Positions 44,702 to 52,668 of a stretch of DNA of 60,345 nt are shown here, piece by piece. The position numbers and the translations under genes are program-made. This DNA is from Rhizobacter sp. Root1238. GTDB lineage: Bacteria > Pseudomonadota > Gammaproteobacteria > Burkholderiales > Burkholderiaceae_C. Location of the stretch: contig NZ_LMDM01000020.1 of the NCBI RefSeq assembly GCF_001425825.1, positions 84,979 through 145,323 on the forward strand, written 5' to 3'. The notes beneath the pieces are model-generated. The model was given only the letters and a program-made list of their open reading frames with translations, was not told where the DNA came from and did no database searches. The number at the start of each line of letters is the position of its first letter. Positions within the stretch are counted from its first letter, which is position 1.

Positions 44702-46341
44702 CGGCCGCCGCGAATCACCTGCTGGTGGTGCCGGTGCTGCTGCCGCTGGCCACCGCGGCGCTGATGCTGCTGCTGGGCGAGGGCCGGCGCGGCCTGAAGG
44801 CGGTGGTCAACGTGCTGTCGACCGCCTGCGGGCTGGCGATCGCCGTGAGCCTGCTGCTCGGCGTGGCGCAGCGCGAGGCGCCGGCCGCCTTCGGCATCTA
44901 CCTGCCGGGCAACTGGCCGGTGCCGTTCGGCATCGTGCTGGTGGCCGACCGGCTGTCGGCGCTGATGGCGGTGCTGACCGGCTGCGTGGGCCTGGCTTCG
45001 CTGCTGTACGCGCTGGCGCGCTGGCAGCACGCGGGGGTGCATTTCCACGTGCTGTTCCAGCTGCAGCTGATGGGGCTGTACGGCGCCTTCCTGACGGCCG
45101 ACCTGTTCAACCTGTTCGTCTTCTTCGAGGTGCTGCTGGCGGCGAGCTACGGGCTGCTGCTGCACGGCGGCGGGGGCGAGCGGGTGCGCGCCGGCCTGCA
45201 CTACATCGCCATCAACCTGGTCGCCTCGCTGCTGTTCCTGGTCGGCGTCGCGGTGCTGTACGGCGTCACCGGCACGCTGAACATGGCCGACATCGCGCAG
45301 AAGCTGCCGGCCGTGCCGGCCAGCGACCGCGGGCTGCTGCATGCGGGGGCCGCCATCCTGGCCATCGCGTTCCTCGCCAAGGCCGGGCTGTGGCCGCTGA
45401 ACTTCTGGCTGCCGCCGGCCTATGCCGCCGCCAGCGCACCGGCGGCGGCGGTGTTCGCCATCCTGACCAAGGTCGGCGTGTACGCCGTGCTGCGCCTGTG
45501 GACGCTGTGCTTCCCGGCCGATGCCGGTGCCTCCGCCGGCTTCGGCGGCGAGGTGCTGGTGTGGGGCGGCATCGTCACGCTGGCCTATGGGGCGGTGGGC
45601 ATGCTGGCCTCGCAGCAGCTGGCGCGGCTGGCCGGCCATGCCGTCATCGCGTCATCGGGCACGCTGGTCGCGGCGATCGGCTTCGACGCCCCGGCGCTCA
45701 GCGGCGGCGCGCTGTTCTACCTGGCCAGCTCCACGCTGGCCGGCTGCGCGCTGTTCCTGCTGGTGGAGTTGCTGGAGCGGGCACGCGAGGTCGAGGTCGG
45801 CCCGCAGCATCTCGACGACGGCCACCATGCCCTGCCGGCCTTCCTGGATGCCGAGCCGCCCGCCGGCACCAACCTCGACGACAACGAGGAGGCGCTGATC
45901 GGCCGCGCGATCCCCGCGGCGCTGGCCTTCCTCGGCGTGGCCTTCACGGTCTGCGCGCTGGTGACGGCCGGCCTGCCGCCGCTGTCCGGCTTCGTCGCCA
46001 AGCTGGCGATGCTGTCGGCGCTGCTGGGGCAGGGCACGCCGGCCGCCTGGGTCCTGTTCGGGCTGCTGATCCTCTCGGGCCTGTTCGGCGCGATGGCGCT
46101 GATGCGCGTCGGCATGCGCCACTTCTGGACGGTGCAGGACCGCCCGGCCTTGCGCCTGCGCGTGATCGAGACGTTGCCGATCGCCGGCCTGCTGGCCGCT
46201 TCGGTGGCGCTGGTGCTGCAGGCCGAGGCAGGGCTGGCCTACACCCGCGCGGCGGCCGATTCGCTGCATGCGCCGCGGCTGTACATCGATGCGGTGATGG
46301 GTGCGCGGCCGGTCGTCCACGGTGCGGGGACCGCGCGATGA
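44698..46341 (+). CDS. mrpD: Mrp antiporter subunit D
   Basis: 547-aa NuoM/N-like membrane subunit with about 14 helices. Conserved Lys in FLAKAGLWPLNFWLPPAYAAASAPAAAVFAILTKVGVYA region and membrane Glu in FFEVLLAASYGLLL match ion-translocating antiporter subunits. A charged cytoplasmic insertion lies near residues 360-400 (EVEVGPQHLDDGHHA). Overlaps mrpC by 4 bp and mrpE by 4 bp. Confidence 0.92.
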   Translation: MTAAANHLLVVPVLLPLATAALMLLLGEGRRGLKAVVNVLSTACGLAIAVSLLLGVAQREAPAAFGIYLPGNWPVPFGIVLVADRLSALMAVLTGCVGLASLLYALARWQHAGVHFHVLFQLQLMGLYGAFLTADLFNLFVFFEVLLAASYGLLLHGGGGERVRAGLHYIAINLVASLLFLVGVAVLYGVTGTLNMADIAQKLPAVPASDRGLLHAGAAILAIAFLAKAGLWPLNFWLPPAYAAASAPAAAVFAILTKVGVYAVLRLWTLCFPADAGASAGFGGEVLVWGGIVTLAYGAVGMLASQQLARLAGHAVIASSGTLVAAIGFDAPALSGGALFYLASSTLAGCALFLLVELLERAREVEVGPQHLDDGHHALPAFLDAEPPAGTNLDDNEEALIGRAIPAALAFLGVAFTVCALVTAGLPPLSGFVAKLAMLSALLGQGTPAAWVLFGLLILSGLFGAMALMRVGMRHFWTVQDRPALRLRVIETLPIAGLLAASVALVLQAEAGLAYTRAAADSLHAPRLYIDAVMGARPVVHGAGTAR

Positions 46342-46826
46342 AGCGCCTGCTGCCGTCGCCGTGGCTGTCGCTGGGCCTGCTGGGCGGCTGGCTGCTCCTG
46401 ACCCGCAGCCTCGGCATCGGCCAGGTGCTGATGGGCGTCGCGGTGGCGGTGGCGATGCCGCTGCTGATCGCGCCGCTGCGGACGCGGCCCGGGCCGCTGC
46501 GGCGCTGGGGCGTGCTCGTGCGGCTGATCCTGCGCGTCGGCCGCGACGTGCTGAGGTCGGCGACGCAGGTCGCCATCGGCGTGTGGCGTGCAGGCGCACA
46601 CCCGCCGCGCGGTGCCTTCGTCGTCGTGCCGCTCGAGGTGCGCGACGTGCATGCGCTCGCGGCACTCGCGATGATCACGGCCGTCGTGCCGGGCACCGTC
46701 TGGGCGGAGCTGGCCCCCGACCGCAGTGCGTTGCTGATCCACGTCTTCGACCTCGATGACGAGGCCGCCTTCATCCGGCACTTCAAGGCCGACTACGAAC
46801 AGCCCCTGAAGGAGATCTTCGAATGA
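46338..46826 (+). CDS. mrpE: Mrp antiporter subunit E
   Basis: 162-aa subunit with two N-terminal hydrophobic segments (about 10-47) and a soluble domain with the conserved ITAVVPGTVWAEL and HVFDLDDE motifs of MnhE. It overlaps mrpD and mrpF by 4 bp each. Needed for assembly of the antiporter complex in characterised homologues. Confidence 0.92.
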   Translation: MKRLLPSPWLSLGLLGGWLLLTRSLGIGQVLMGVAVAVAMPLLIAPLRTRPGPLRRWGVLVRLILRVGRDVLRSATQVAIGVWRAGAHPPRGAFVVVPLEVRDVHALAALAMITAVVPGTVWAELAPDRSALLIHVFDLDDEAAFIRHFKADYEQPLKEIFE

Positions 46827-47098
46827 GCGATCTGCTGTCGCTGGCGATCACCGCCACGCTGGTCCTGTACGCCGTCGCGATGGGCATCGGCGCGGTACGC
46901 CTGTTCCGCGGCCCGAGCGCGCAGGACCGCGTGCTGGCGATGGATTTCATCTACGTGGTCGGCATGCTGGTGATGCTGGTGCTGGCGATCCGCTACGACA
47001 GCGAGATGTACCTCGAAGGGGCGCTGCTGATGGTGCTGTTCGGTTTCGTCGGGTCGTTGGCGCTGGCCAAGTTCCTGCTGCGCGGCGAGGTGATCTGA
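46823..47098 (+). CDS. mrpF: Mrp antiporter subunit F
   Basis: 91-aa protein with three predicted transmembrane helices, RLFRGPSAQDRVLAMD being the conserved MnhF loop with an essential Asp in homologues. It is preceded by AAGGAGATC, a strong ribosome site inside mrpE. The mrpG start follows 2 bp after its stop. Confidence 0.92.
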   Translation: MSDLLSLAITATLVLYAVAMGIGAVRLFRGPSAQDRVLAMDFIYVVGMLVMLVLAIRYDSEMYLEGALLMVLFGFVGSLALAKFLLRGEVI

Positions 47099-47100
47099 GC

Positions 47101-47436
47101 ATGGGCGAGGTGGCCGAGATCGTCGTGGCGGCACTGCTGGTGGGCAGCGGCGTGGTGGTGCTGATGGCCGCGCTCGGGCTGTGGCGGCTGGGGGACTTCT
47201 TCCTGCGCATGCATGCGCCGGCCCTCGCGTCCACGCTCGCGGCGTGGATCGTCGCGCTGGCCTCCGTCGTGCACTTCAGCTCACAGGGTGAAGGCCTCAA
47301 CCTGCACGCGTGGCTGATCATCATCGTGATGTCGATCACGGCCCCGGTGACGACCATCGTGCTGGCGCGCGCCGCGCTGTTCCGCCGCCGGCAGGCCGGG
47401 GATCGCGTGCCGCCGCCGTTGGAGCGGCGCAGCTGA
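47101..47436 (+). CDS. mrpG: Mrp antiporter subunit G
   Basis: 111-aa last subunit of the operon, three hydrophobic segments and the MnhG signature LGLWRLGDFFLRMHAPALASTLA. The order A/B-C-D-E-F-G is complete, so the operon should encode a full antiporter. No clear hairpin terminator follows. Confidence 0.92.
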   Translation: MGEVAEIVVAALLVGSGVVVLMAALGLWRLGDFFLRMHAPALASTLAAWIVALASVVHFSSQGEGLNLHAWLIIIVMSITAPVTTIVLARAALFRRRQAGDRVPPPLERRS

Positions 47437-47559
47437 TGTCCGCGGGTGAGGGTCGCCTTGCCGTCCCCAGACGCCGCGTGCGCTGATGGGACACGGATGC
47501 GCTGCGGCAAGCGCTGACGAATCTCTCCGGGGCCGCTGACAGAACCTGGCCGAGCGAAG

Positions 47560-47976
47560 ATGCGCACCGCATTCTCGGCCGTGCGCACGGAGCTTGCGGA
47601 CAAGGGCCTGTGGAACATCCAGACGGTGCCCACGGATCCCGCGCAGATGCAGTGGCTGAAGAGGTACTGGTACCAGTCCTTCGACGAGTGGTACATCACC
47701 CAGAAACTGCACCGCTTCGCACTGGGCAAGCTGCGGAAGTCCTACTACCGGGCAGCCATCTCCCACGCACACCAGAACGAGGCGCTGCGCCAGGCGCTGG
47801 TGCTGGCCGAGCTCGACAGCAAGAACCCGATCGATGCCGAGTTCGTTGCCGTCGTGAGGGGCTTGGGAGGTGCGTCTGCCATGAATGCGGCGCCAAAGGC
47901 AGCCAAGTCAACGCTGGAGTCCTTCCGGCGAACGGTCCCATGTTCATGGGACGCATGGGCCGACGTGGATCCCTAG
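47560..47976 (+). CDS. Hypothetical protein, possibly a gene remnant
   Basis: Open frame of 138 codons with GC-biased third positions. The protein is rich in aromatic and charged residues (WLKRYWYQSFDEWYITQKL, FALGKLRKSYYRAA) and has no motif I recognise. Its last dozen codons run through the palindromic box of promoter P3 and reach the -10 element, suggesting that the true 3' end was lost when the regulatory region was placed here. No ribosome site is evident. The rest of 47437-48149 holds only promoter P3 and leader sequence. Confidence 0.35.
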   Translation: MRTAFSAVRTELADKGLWNIQTVPTDPAQMQWLKRYWYQSFDEWYITQKLHRFALGKLRKSYYRAAISHAHQNEALRQALVLAELDSKNPIDAEFVAVVRGLGGASAMNAAPKAAKSTLESFRRTVPCSWDAWADVDP

Positions 47977-47979
47977 TAT
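47936..47979 (+). promoter_or_regulatory. Promoter P3: activator box and -10 element of the acyltransferase operon
   Basis: TCCCATGTTCATGGGA (47936-47951) is a perfect 7-bp-arm palindrome identical to the core at P1 and P4. The -10 TAGTAT is at 47974-47979 in CCCTAGTATCGG, 38 bp from the box start, exactly as in the other three promoters. The predicted leader to the acyltransferase ATG is about 165 nt. Confidence 0.85.
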
Positions 47980-48149
47980 CGGATGCATGGCGTGAAAGCC
48001 AGCATCAATGGCAGGCGAACTGGCAACGCCCGCGAACCATCATGGATCGGAGAACTCGTGAACGTTCCGCAATCGCTATTGGCCTTCTTGCGTCTGGCCG
48101 CAACGAGCAAACGGGCTCCAAATTGAAACAAAAGTGGTGGCCAATTCAC

Positions 48150-49277
48150 ATGAATACCCTCCTGAGATTCATATTCAGGGCGCTGACACTAATTTACCCC
48201 GTCGGCGTCTTCACTAAAGAAGCAAGAACAATCGAAGAAAGACGAGCCGTCTATCGATTTCGATACTCCATTTATTCCAAGGAGCTAAATAGAGATGTAG
48301 AAGGAGTCAATCACAGAGAAGAAATGGTTAGAGATGAACTGGATGAATTGGAGTTCACCAAGGTCTTCTATACAGGATCAATCAACAAAATAACCTCAAC
48401 CATTCGCTTCTTGATTTTTGAGAAGAACTCCTTGACAAAAGAGTTGGTCGACGAATACTCATTGAGTGACTTTGAAGAAATACGCAATCACCCGATCATA
48501 TTTATTGGTCGATTCATGATAGCCAAGAATCTCAGGGGCGGATTTTTTTCCATCAAGGTACTAATTACATTGCTCCATCACCTCGTCGCGAAGTACGAAC
48601 CAAAGGCCATGCTCGCGTCCTGCAAACCAGGCCTTGTCCCCCACTATCGCAAATTCGGCCTGTTCCCATACACCAGCAAATTCGTCGTCTATCCTGATGG
48701 AATTGAAATACCTCTTCTTGGGGTTGCCGATAGAAGACTTCTAGTCGACAGAGGATGTTTCATAGCCTTACTGGTGAAGAATCAGCACCTCTCGAACTTC
48801 AGCCAGGCAGTGGACCGCATCGATTCGTATCGCGGCACAATCGTTGAGCCGGCTGAAATAGAAGGAAGGTTGATTGAGTTTTATGGGCAAAACGAAATCC
48901 TGACTCGAACCCTTCCTTTGATAGACGCCAAGGATATTGCAAGACTTGGGGCCTATCTGCTCGATATAAAGACTCCTACAAAGATAATTCACAAAGGAAT
49001 TGTCGAGCCCTCGGTCTATTTTGTGCTGAGTGGGTCTGTAACCATCAGGACCGAGAGCGGGTCTTCTTCAGAAGAATCCGGAGCGCTGATTGGACTTCAG
49101 GAATACTTCTCATCGTCAAAGATCAGAAAATACGAGGCGATCTGTGTCAATGCGTCCCTTCTGGTGATGACCAAAGGATCACTCGACAAGCTCTTCAAAA
49201 CTCACCGTTCGCTGCGGAGTATTTTTCATTCATTGCAAACTTCCAGAGCAGTGGAAAGACCGCTCAGCTATGAGTGA
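48150..49277 (+). CDS. FeeM/autoinducer-synthase-like N-acyltransferase fused to a cyclic-nucleotide-binding-like domain
   Basis: 375 aa. The N-terminal ~210 residues resemble the GNAT-related N-acyl amino acid synthase/autoinducer synthase fold (ERRAVYRFRYSIYSKEL, IFIGRFMIAKNLRGG, PHYRKFGLFPYT); such enzymes transfer a fatty acyl group from acyl-ACP to an amine or amino acid. The C-terminal part (about 265-355: DIKTPTKIIHKGIVEPSVYFVLSGSVTIR) is a Crp/cNMP-binding-like beta-roll, suggesting allosteric control. Codons are clearly AT-richer than the surroundings. No strong ribosome site at 48150; ATG 48042 in the same frame is possible. It overlaps the next gene by 8 bp. Confidence 0.65.
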   Translation: MNTLLRFIFRALTLIYPVGVFTKEARTIEERRAVYRFRYSIYSKELNRDVEGVNHREEMVRDELDELEFTKVFYTGSINKITSTIRFLIFEKNSLTKELVDEYSLSDFEEIRNHPIIFIGRFMIAKNLRGGFFSIKVLITLLHHLVAKYEPKAMLASCKPGLVPHYRKFGLFPYTSKFVVYPDGIEIPLLGVADRRLLVDRGCFIALLVKNQHLSNFSQAVDRIDSYRGTIVEPAEIEGRLIEFYGQNEILTRTLPLIDAKDIARLGAYLLDIKTPTKIIHKGIVEPSVYFVLSGSVTIRTESGSSSEESGALIGLQEYFSSSKIRKYEAICVNASLLVMTKGSLDKLFKTHRSLRSIFHSLQTSRAVERPLSYE

Positions 49278-50175
49278 TCAATTCAAAATCCCTGAAGTGG
49301 ACTTCAAGGCTCTGAGTTGGGACGATTTTTCCCGCGAATACTTTGAACCCGAAGCGCCTCTGCTGATCAGAAACGTGGGAACTCACCTTGACAGCCTTCG
49401 CAGGGTCACCTCAGAGGTGGTACACGATAGACTGGTAAAGAAGGGGCTTATCAATAGGAGCACGTATTGGTACGAGGGGAGGGGCCCTGAGCTAGAGGAC
49501 TATTTTGAGATTCCCAAGCTTGTGAGAAATTCGCTTGGAAGGTCTTTTGTGAGAGAGCGGTTCTGCAGAATCTGGACCAGCACAGTTGGGCACGTCACTC
49601 CTTGGCACTACGATGGAAACTTCGTCTACGTTTTCAATTTGCAGGTCAAGGGCAAGAAACATTGGCGAATTGTTTCCCCAGAGACACCGGTCAGTGTCTA
49701 TCCATTCAGAAGGATAGCCAGATTGATAGATGATGCCGAGCTGATAGGGCCCTCTCGGCTATCCGCAGAATTTGAGTTGAACGAAGGCGATATGGTATTC
49801 CTGCCGCCCCTCTGGTTTCACAAGGTGACCTCGATTGGAACTGAAAATATCAATGTAAATTGGGTGGCCACAAAGCAAGACGATTATAAAAGGAGCAGAC
49901 TCTTCCACAGAGAGATTGAGTTGCTGAAACTGGGGATCCTGTTTACCAAAGTTGCGGGTCGGAGAAGGGTCGTTGATACACTTCTTGGCGAAGGAGTTGA
50001 CGATTACCTGGAGAATTTTGGCGGTGTTGGATTCAAATTTGTCGAGTCGATTACGAGCGAAGTCTCAAACGCTCGCGCATTGGGCCGGCTTGCAAAGGAA
50101 GCGATGGCCGTTCCCTTTGTATATCTTGATCGAAGGAGCATCAAGACAACCCGGGCAGCTTTCAAGCAAGTCTAA
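49270..50175 (+). CDS. Cupin/JmjC-like Fe(II)/2-oxoglutarate dioxygenase
   Basis: 301-aa cupin_8-type protein. The iron-binding facial triad is visible: HxD in TPWHYDGNF and the distal His in PPLWFHKV, with FELNEGDMVFLPPLW forming the second cupin motif. It would hydroxylate a small molecule or a lipid head/tail, presumably the acyltransferase product. Low-GC like its neighbours. Overlaps the acyltransferase stop by 8 bp, so coupled. Confidence 0.78.
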   Translation: MSDQFKIPEVDFKALSWDDFSREYFEPEAPLLIRNVGTHLDSLRRVTSEVVHDRLVKKGLINRSTYWYEGRGPELEDYFEIPKLVRNSLGRSFVRERFCRIWTSTVGHVTPWHYDGNFVYVFNLQVKGKKHWRIVSPETPVSVYPFRRIARLIDDAELIGPSRLSAEFELNEGDMVFLPPLWFHKVTSIGTENINVNWVATKQDDYKRSRLFHREIELLKLGILFTKVAGRRRVVDTLLGEGVDDYLENFGGVGFKFVESITSEVSNARALGRLAKEAMAVPFVYLDRRSIKTTRAAFKQV

Positions 50176-50187
50176 CGAGGAATCAAG

Positions 50188-51372
50188 ATGGCGATATTCT
50201 GTGCATTATCTGTCTTCGTCACTGGCTTGGTCTTTGTGTTTGTATTGCTCCAGTATAAATCTCTTCGGGATAGCATAGACTTGGGTGACCCCATGCTTTC
50301 GGAGGGGAGGGGAGCCCCGCCTCCAAAGGTGTCCATAGTCATACCCGCTTACAACGAAGAAGAAAACATCAGAGGGTGCGTACTTTCGGCCCTGGAGGAT
50401 TCTGAAGGTCAGTCCATTCCCCATGAAGTCATTGTAGTGGATGACCTGTCTGTAGATAAGACGTGGAAAATCCTGGTCGCTTTGAGAGATGAAATCAAGA
50501 ACCCTCGACTTAAAATTGTAAGAGGGGAACCCAAGGACTCAGGCCAGCCTTGGCAGCTGGGGAAGTCATGGCCGTGTCAGCAGGGTGCGGATATCGCATC
50601 AGGCGAGTATCTTTTGTTTGTCGATTGTGATGTCAGATTAAAAAGCGGCGCAGTCGCAAGGCTTGCGCACGAGATGTCGGCCTGTCAGCTGGATTTACTC
50701 CTGGTCCGACCGAAAGTAGTGTGCAGAAGCCTCGCAGAAAAGATGTTTTTGTCGAATTACTACAGCGTCCTGCTTTTCTATTACCAATCATCTCGGGTGA
50801 ATGATCCAAAGAGCAAATCTGCTGCAGCCGTAGGGCAAGTCATGATGTTCTCCAGGAAGTGTTACGACATGATCGGCGGGCATAGAAGTGCTCCTCACCC
50901 GGTATTGGAAGATGGCTTTCTGGCCAAAGCGGTGAAGACGTCCGGTTTTGCCCTCAAGTATTGCACTGGAAAGCTGCTGTGCGAAATGACTCCATACAGT
51001 TCATTTCGAACCCTATGGGAGGGACAGACCAAGGAACACTATATCGCCCTTGGGTTCAGCAAGACAAGAACAGCGGTCTATTCGATGGGCATATTTTCAG
51101 TATTTTCGATGCCGTTCATATTGATCGGTTATGGGCTGATTGAGTTGAAGTTGTTTCATGACCAGGCTTTTGCTGGTTTTCTGGCTTTCCACCTATTTTC
51201 TCAGTACCTCATGAGGAGATTTGTGTATCTCTATGTCGGTATAACTCCGACGTATTGGTGGTTAAATGGGTTGAGCGGCTTGTTTACAGCAAGCCTTTTC
51301 ATTGCTTCGATGATAAAAGTGGAGACCGGGATATTTTGGACATGGAGAGGGAAAAAGATGAGGCTGGATTGA
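50188..51372 (+). CDS. Membrane glycosyltransferase family 2
   Basis: 394-aa inner-membrane GT2. N-terminal TM helix (about 3-22), catalytic domain with VSIVIPAYNEEENI, VVDDLSVDKT, the DxD metal site in FVDCDVRL, and HPVLEDGFLAKAV (ED general base region); two or three C-terminal TM helices. Topology resembles CruC-type and other lipid-linked glycosyltransferases, so it may add a sugar to the hydroxylated acyl product. CGAGGAATCAAG precedes the ATG. Last gene of the low-GC operon. Confidence 0.82.
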   Translation: MAIFCALSVFVTGLVFVFVLLQYKSLRDSIDLGDPMLSEGRGAPPPKVSIVIPAYNEEENIRGCVLSALEDSEGQSIPHEVIVVDDLSVDKTWKILVALRDEIKNPRLKIVRGEPKDSGQPWQLGKSWPCQQGADIASGEYLLFVDCDVRLKSGAVARLAHEMSACQLDLLLVRPKVVCRSLAEKMFLSNYYSVLLFYYQSSRVNDPKSKSAAAVGQVMMFSRKCYDMIGGHRSAPHPVLEDGFLAKAVKTSGFALKYCTGKLLCEMTPYSSFRTLWEGQTKEHYIALGFSKTRTAVYSMGIFSVFSMPFILIGYGLIELKLFHDQAFAGFLAFHLFSQYLMRRFVYLYVGITPTYWWLNGLSGLFTASLFIASMIKVETGIFWTWRGKKMRLD

Positions 51373-51392
51373 AATCGTTCTGCGTGGGCTTA

Positions 51393-51436
51393 TCCCATGT
51401 TCATGGGAAGCCTGGGCGGGCTGCACTTCATAGCAT
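51393..51436 (+). promoter_or_regulatory. Promoter P4: activator box and -10 element of the esterase-ACP-KAS operon
   Basis: TCCCATGTTCATGGGA at 51393-51408 is identical to the P1 and P3 cores. TAGCAT at 51431-51436 is 38 bp downstream, the same geometry as P1-P3. The leader to the esterase ATG is about 125 nt with no other gene in it. Confidence 0.85.
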
Positions 51437-51568
51437 CGCGACAACTCGCACCCTCAAGGCGGCCATGAGATCCACACCCTTATCTGCCCACCGGGAGACT
51501 CGACGTACCGCCATCGGCGGCCGGAGCTATGGCGCAGGCCCGCAGCCCGCAGGGAAGGGCGCAGCGAG

Positions 51569-52399
51569 ATGAGGCCGTCACGCATCACGGCCCTGTTGCT
51601 GCACAGCCTGTGCAGCACCCCTGACGAGTTCCTGCTGGTGCAAAGCGAGTTGCACCGCGCCGGCCACGGCGCGCGCGCACTCCGAGTGCCGGGCTACTCC
51701 TTCGACGGCGCGGCCACCTCGGCAAACCGGCAAAGCCATCAAGCCTGGGTGCGTACGGTGCTGCAGCAGGTGCGCGAAGAAGCCGTGGCTGGCAGGCGGG
51801 TGGTGTTGGTTGGGCTGTCGGCCGGGGCCGCGCTCGCGCTGGGCGCGACCTTGACCAGTCCGGGCCTCGTGGCGGGGCTTGTTCTGATGTCGACCACGCT
51901 GAATTTCGACGGCTGGGCGGTGCCGGGCTACGGCCGCCTGGTGGCGCTGCCCCTGTATACGCCGCTGGGCCGCTTCTGGAGCTACCGGGAGCGTCCACCG
52001 TTCGGCGTGAAGAATCCCCGCGTGCGCGATTGGGTCCAGGATCAGTTGCGCAAGCGCAGGGAGGCCTGCGCCGGCGCGGCGGTCATCAGCGTGGCCCACC
52101 TGCGCGAGTTCGACCGGCTTCGTCGCCTCGTCCGGCGCCAACTCTCGGCATTTGCCTGCCCGCCCGTGCTGGCCCTGCACGCCCAGGAAGACGACGTGGC
52201 CAGTCCCGACAACGTCCGGCTGCTGCGCGAGCGGCTTCGCACGAGTTCCTTTCGCAGTGTGCTGCTGCATGACAGTCATCACATGATCACGATCGACAAC
52301 GACCGCCTGCAGGTGGCCCGCGAGACAGTGGATTTCGTCGATGCCCTGGCCTTCAAGACTTCCGCAACCGCCACCCCCCGACAAGGAGCCCGTCCATGA
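51569..52399 (+). CDS. Alpha/beta hydrolase (carboxylesterase/thioesterase-like)
   Basis: 276-aa serine hydrolase: nucleophile elbow GLSAG (about residue 91), Asp in ALHAQEDDVAS and His in LHDSHHMITIDND, the layout of monoacylglycerol- and est30-type carboxylesterases. No signal peptide, so cytosolic. It could hydrolyse an acyl thioester or ester in the pathway. The stop overlaps the ACP start (ATGA). First gene behind promoter P4. GC-rich, unlike the preceding operon. Confidence 0.85.
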   Translation: MRPSRITALLLHSLCSTPDEFLLVQSELHRAGHGARALRVPGYSFDGAATSANRQSHQAWVRTVLQQVREEAVAGRRVVLVGLSAGAALALGATLTSPGLVAGLVLMSTTLNFDGWAVPGYGRLVALPLYTPLGRFWSYRERPPFGVKNPRVRDWVQDQLRKRREACAGAAVISVAHLREFDRLRRLVRRQLSAFACPPVLALHAQEDDVASPDNVRLLRERLRTSSFRSVLLHDSHHMITIDNDRLQVARETVDFVDALAFKTSATATPRQGARP

Positions 52400-52668
52400 G
52401 CACCACCACTTTCGAAGCCGTTGCCGATCTGTTGAACACCAAGTTCGACGTGCCGCGCGAGAACATCCAGCTGCAGGCCGAACTGCAATCCCTGGGACTG
52501 GATTCGCTCATGCTGATGGAGTTTGTATTTGCGGTTGAAGATAAGTTTGCAGTGCGCATTCCCGAAGAGAACCTCGACCCCCGTCAGGCTCATCTCACAC
52601 TGGCCGATCTATGCCGGGCGGTGGACGGCTGCCAGGCGCCGGGTGCCACTCTGGCTGCCGCCGCATGA
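52396..52668 (+). CDS. Acyl carrier protein (KAS operon)
   Basis: 90-aa ACP with the canonical attachment motif LGLDSLMLMEF (Ser about residue 37) and a helix III EENLDP. Coupled to both neighbours by ATGA overlaps. With the ketosynthase it would elongate or condense an acyl chain separately from primary metabolism. It is the second ACP controlled by the shared promoter motif. Confidence 0.9.
   Translation: MSTTTFEAVADLLNTKFDVPRENIQLQAELQSLGLDSLMLMEFVFAVEDKFAVRIPEENLDPRQAHLTLADLCRAVDGCQAPGATLAAAA

Noticed and set aside
48150-49277. Classical LuxI acyl-homoserine-lactone synthase
   Set aside because: Only the general autoinducer-synthase/FeeM-like fold is suggested; the protein is much longer, has a Crp-like C-terminal domain, and no LuxR-type AHL receptor is adjacent.
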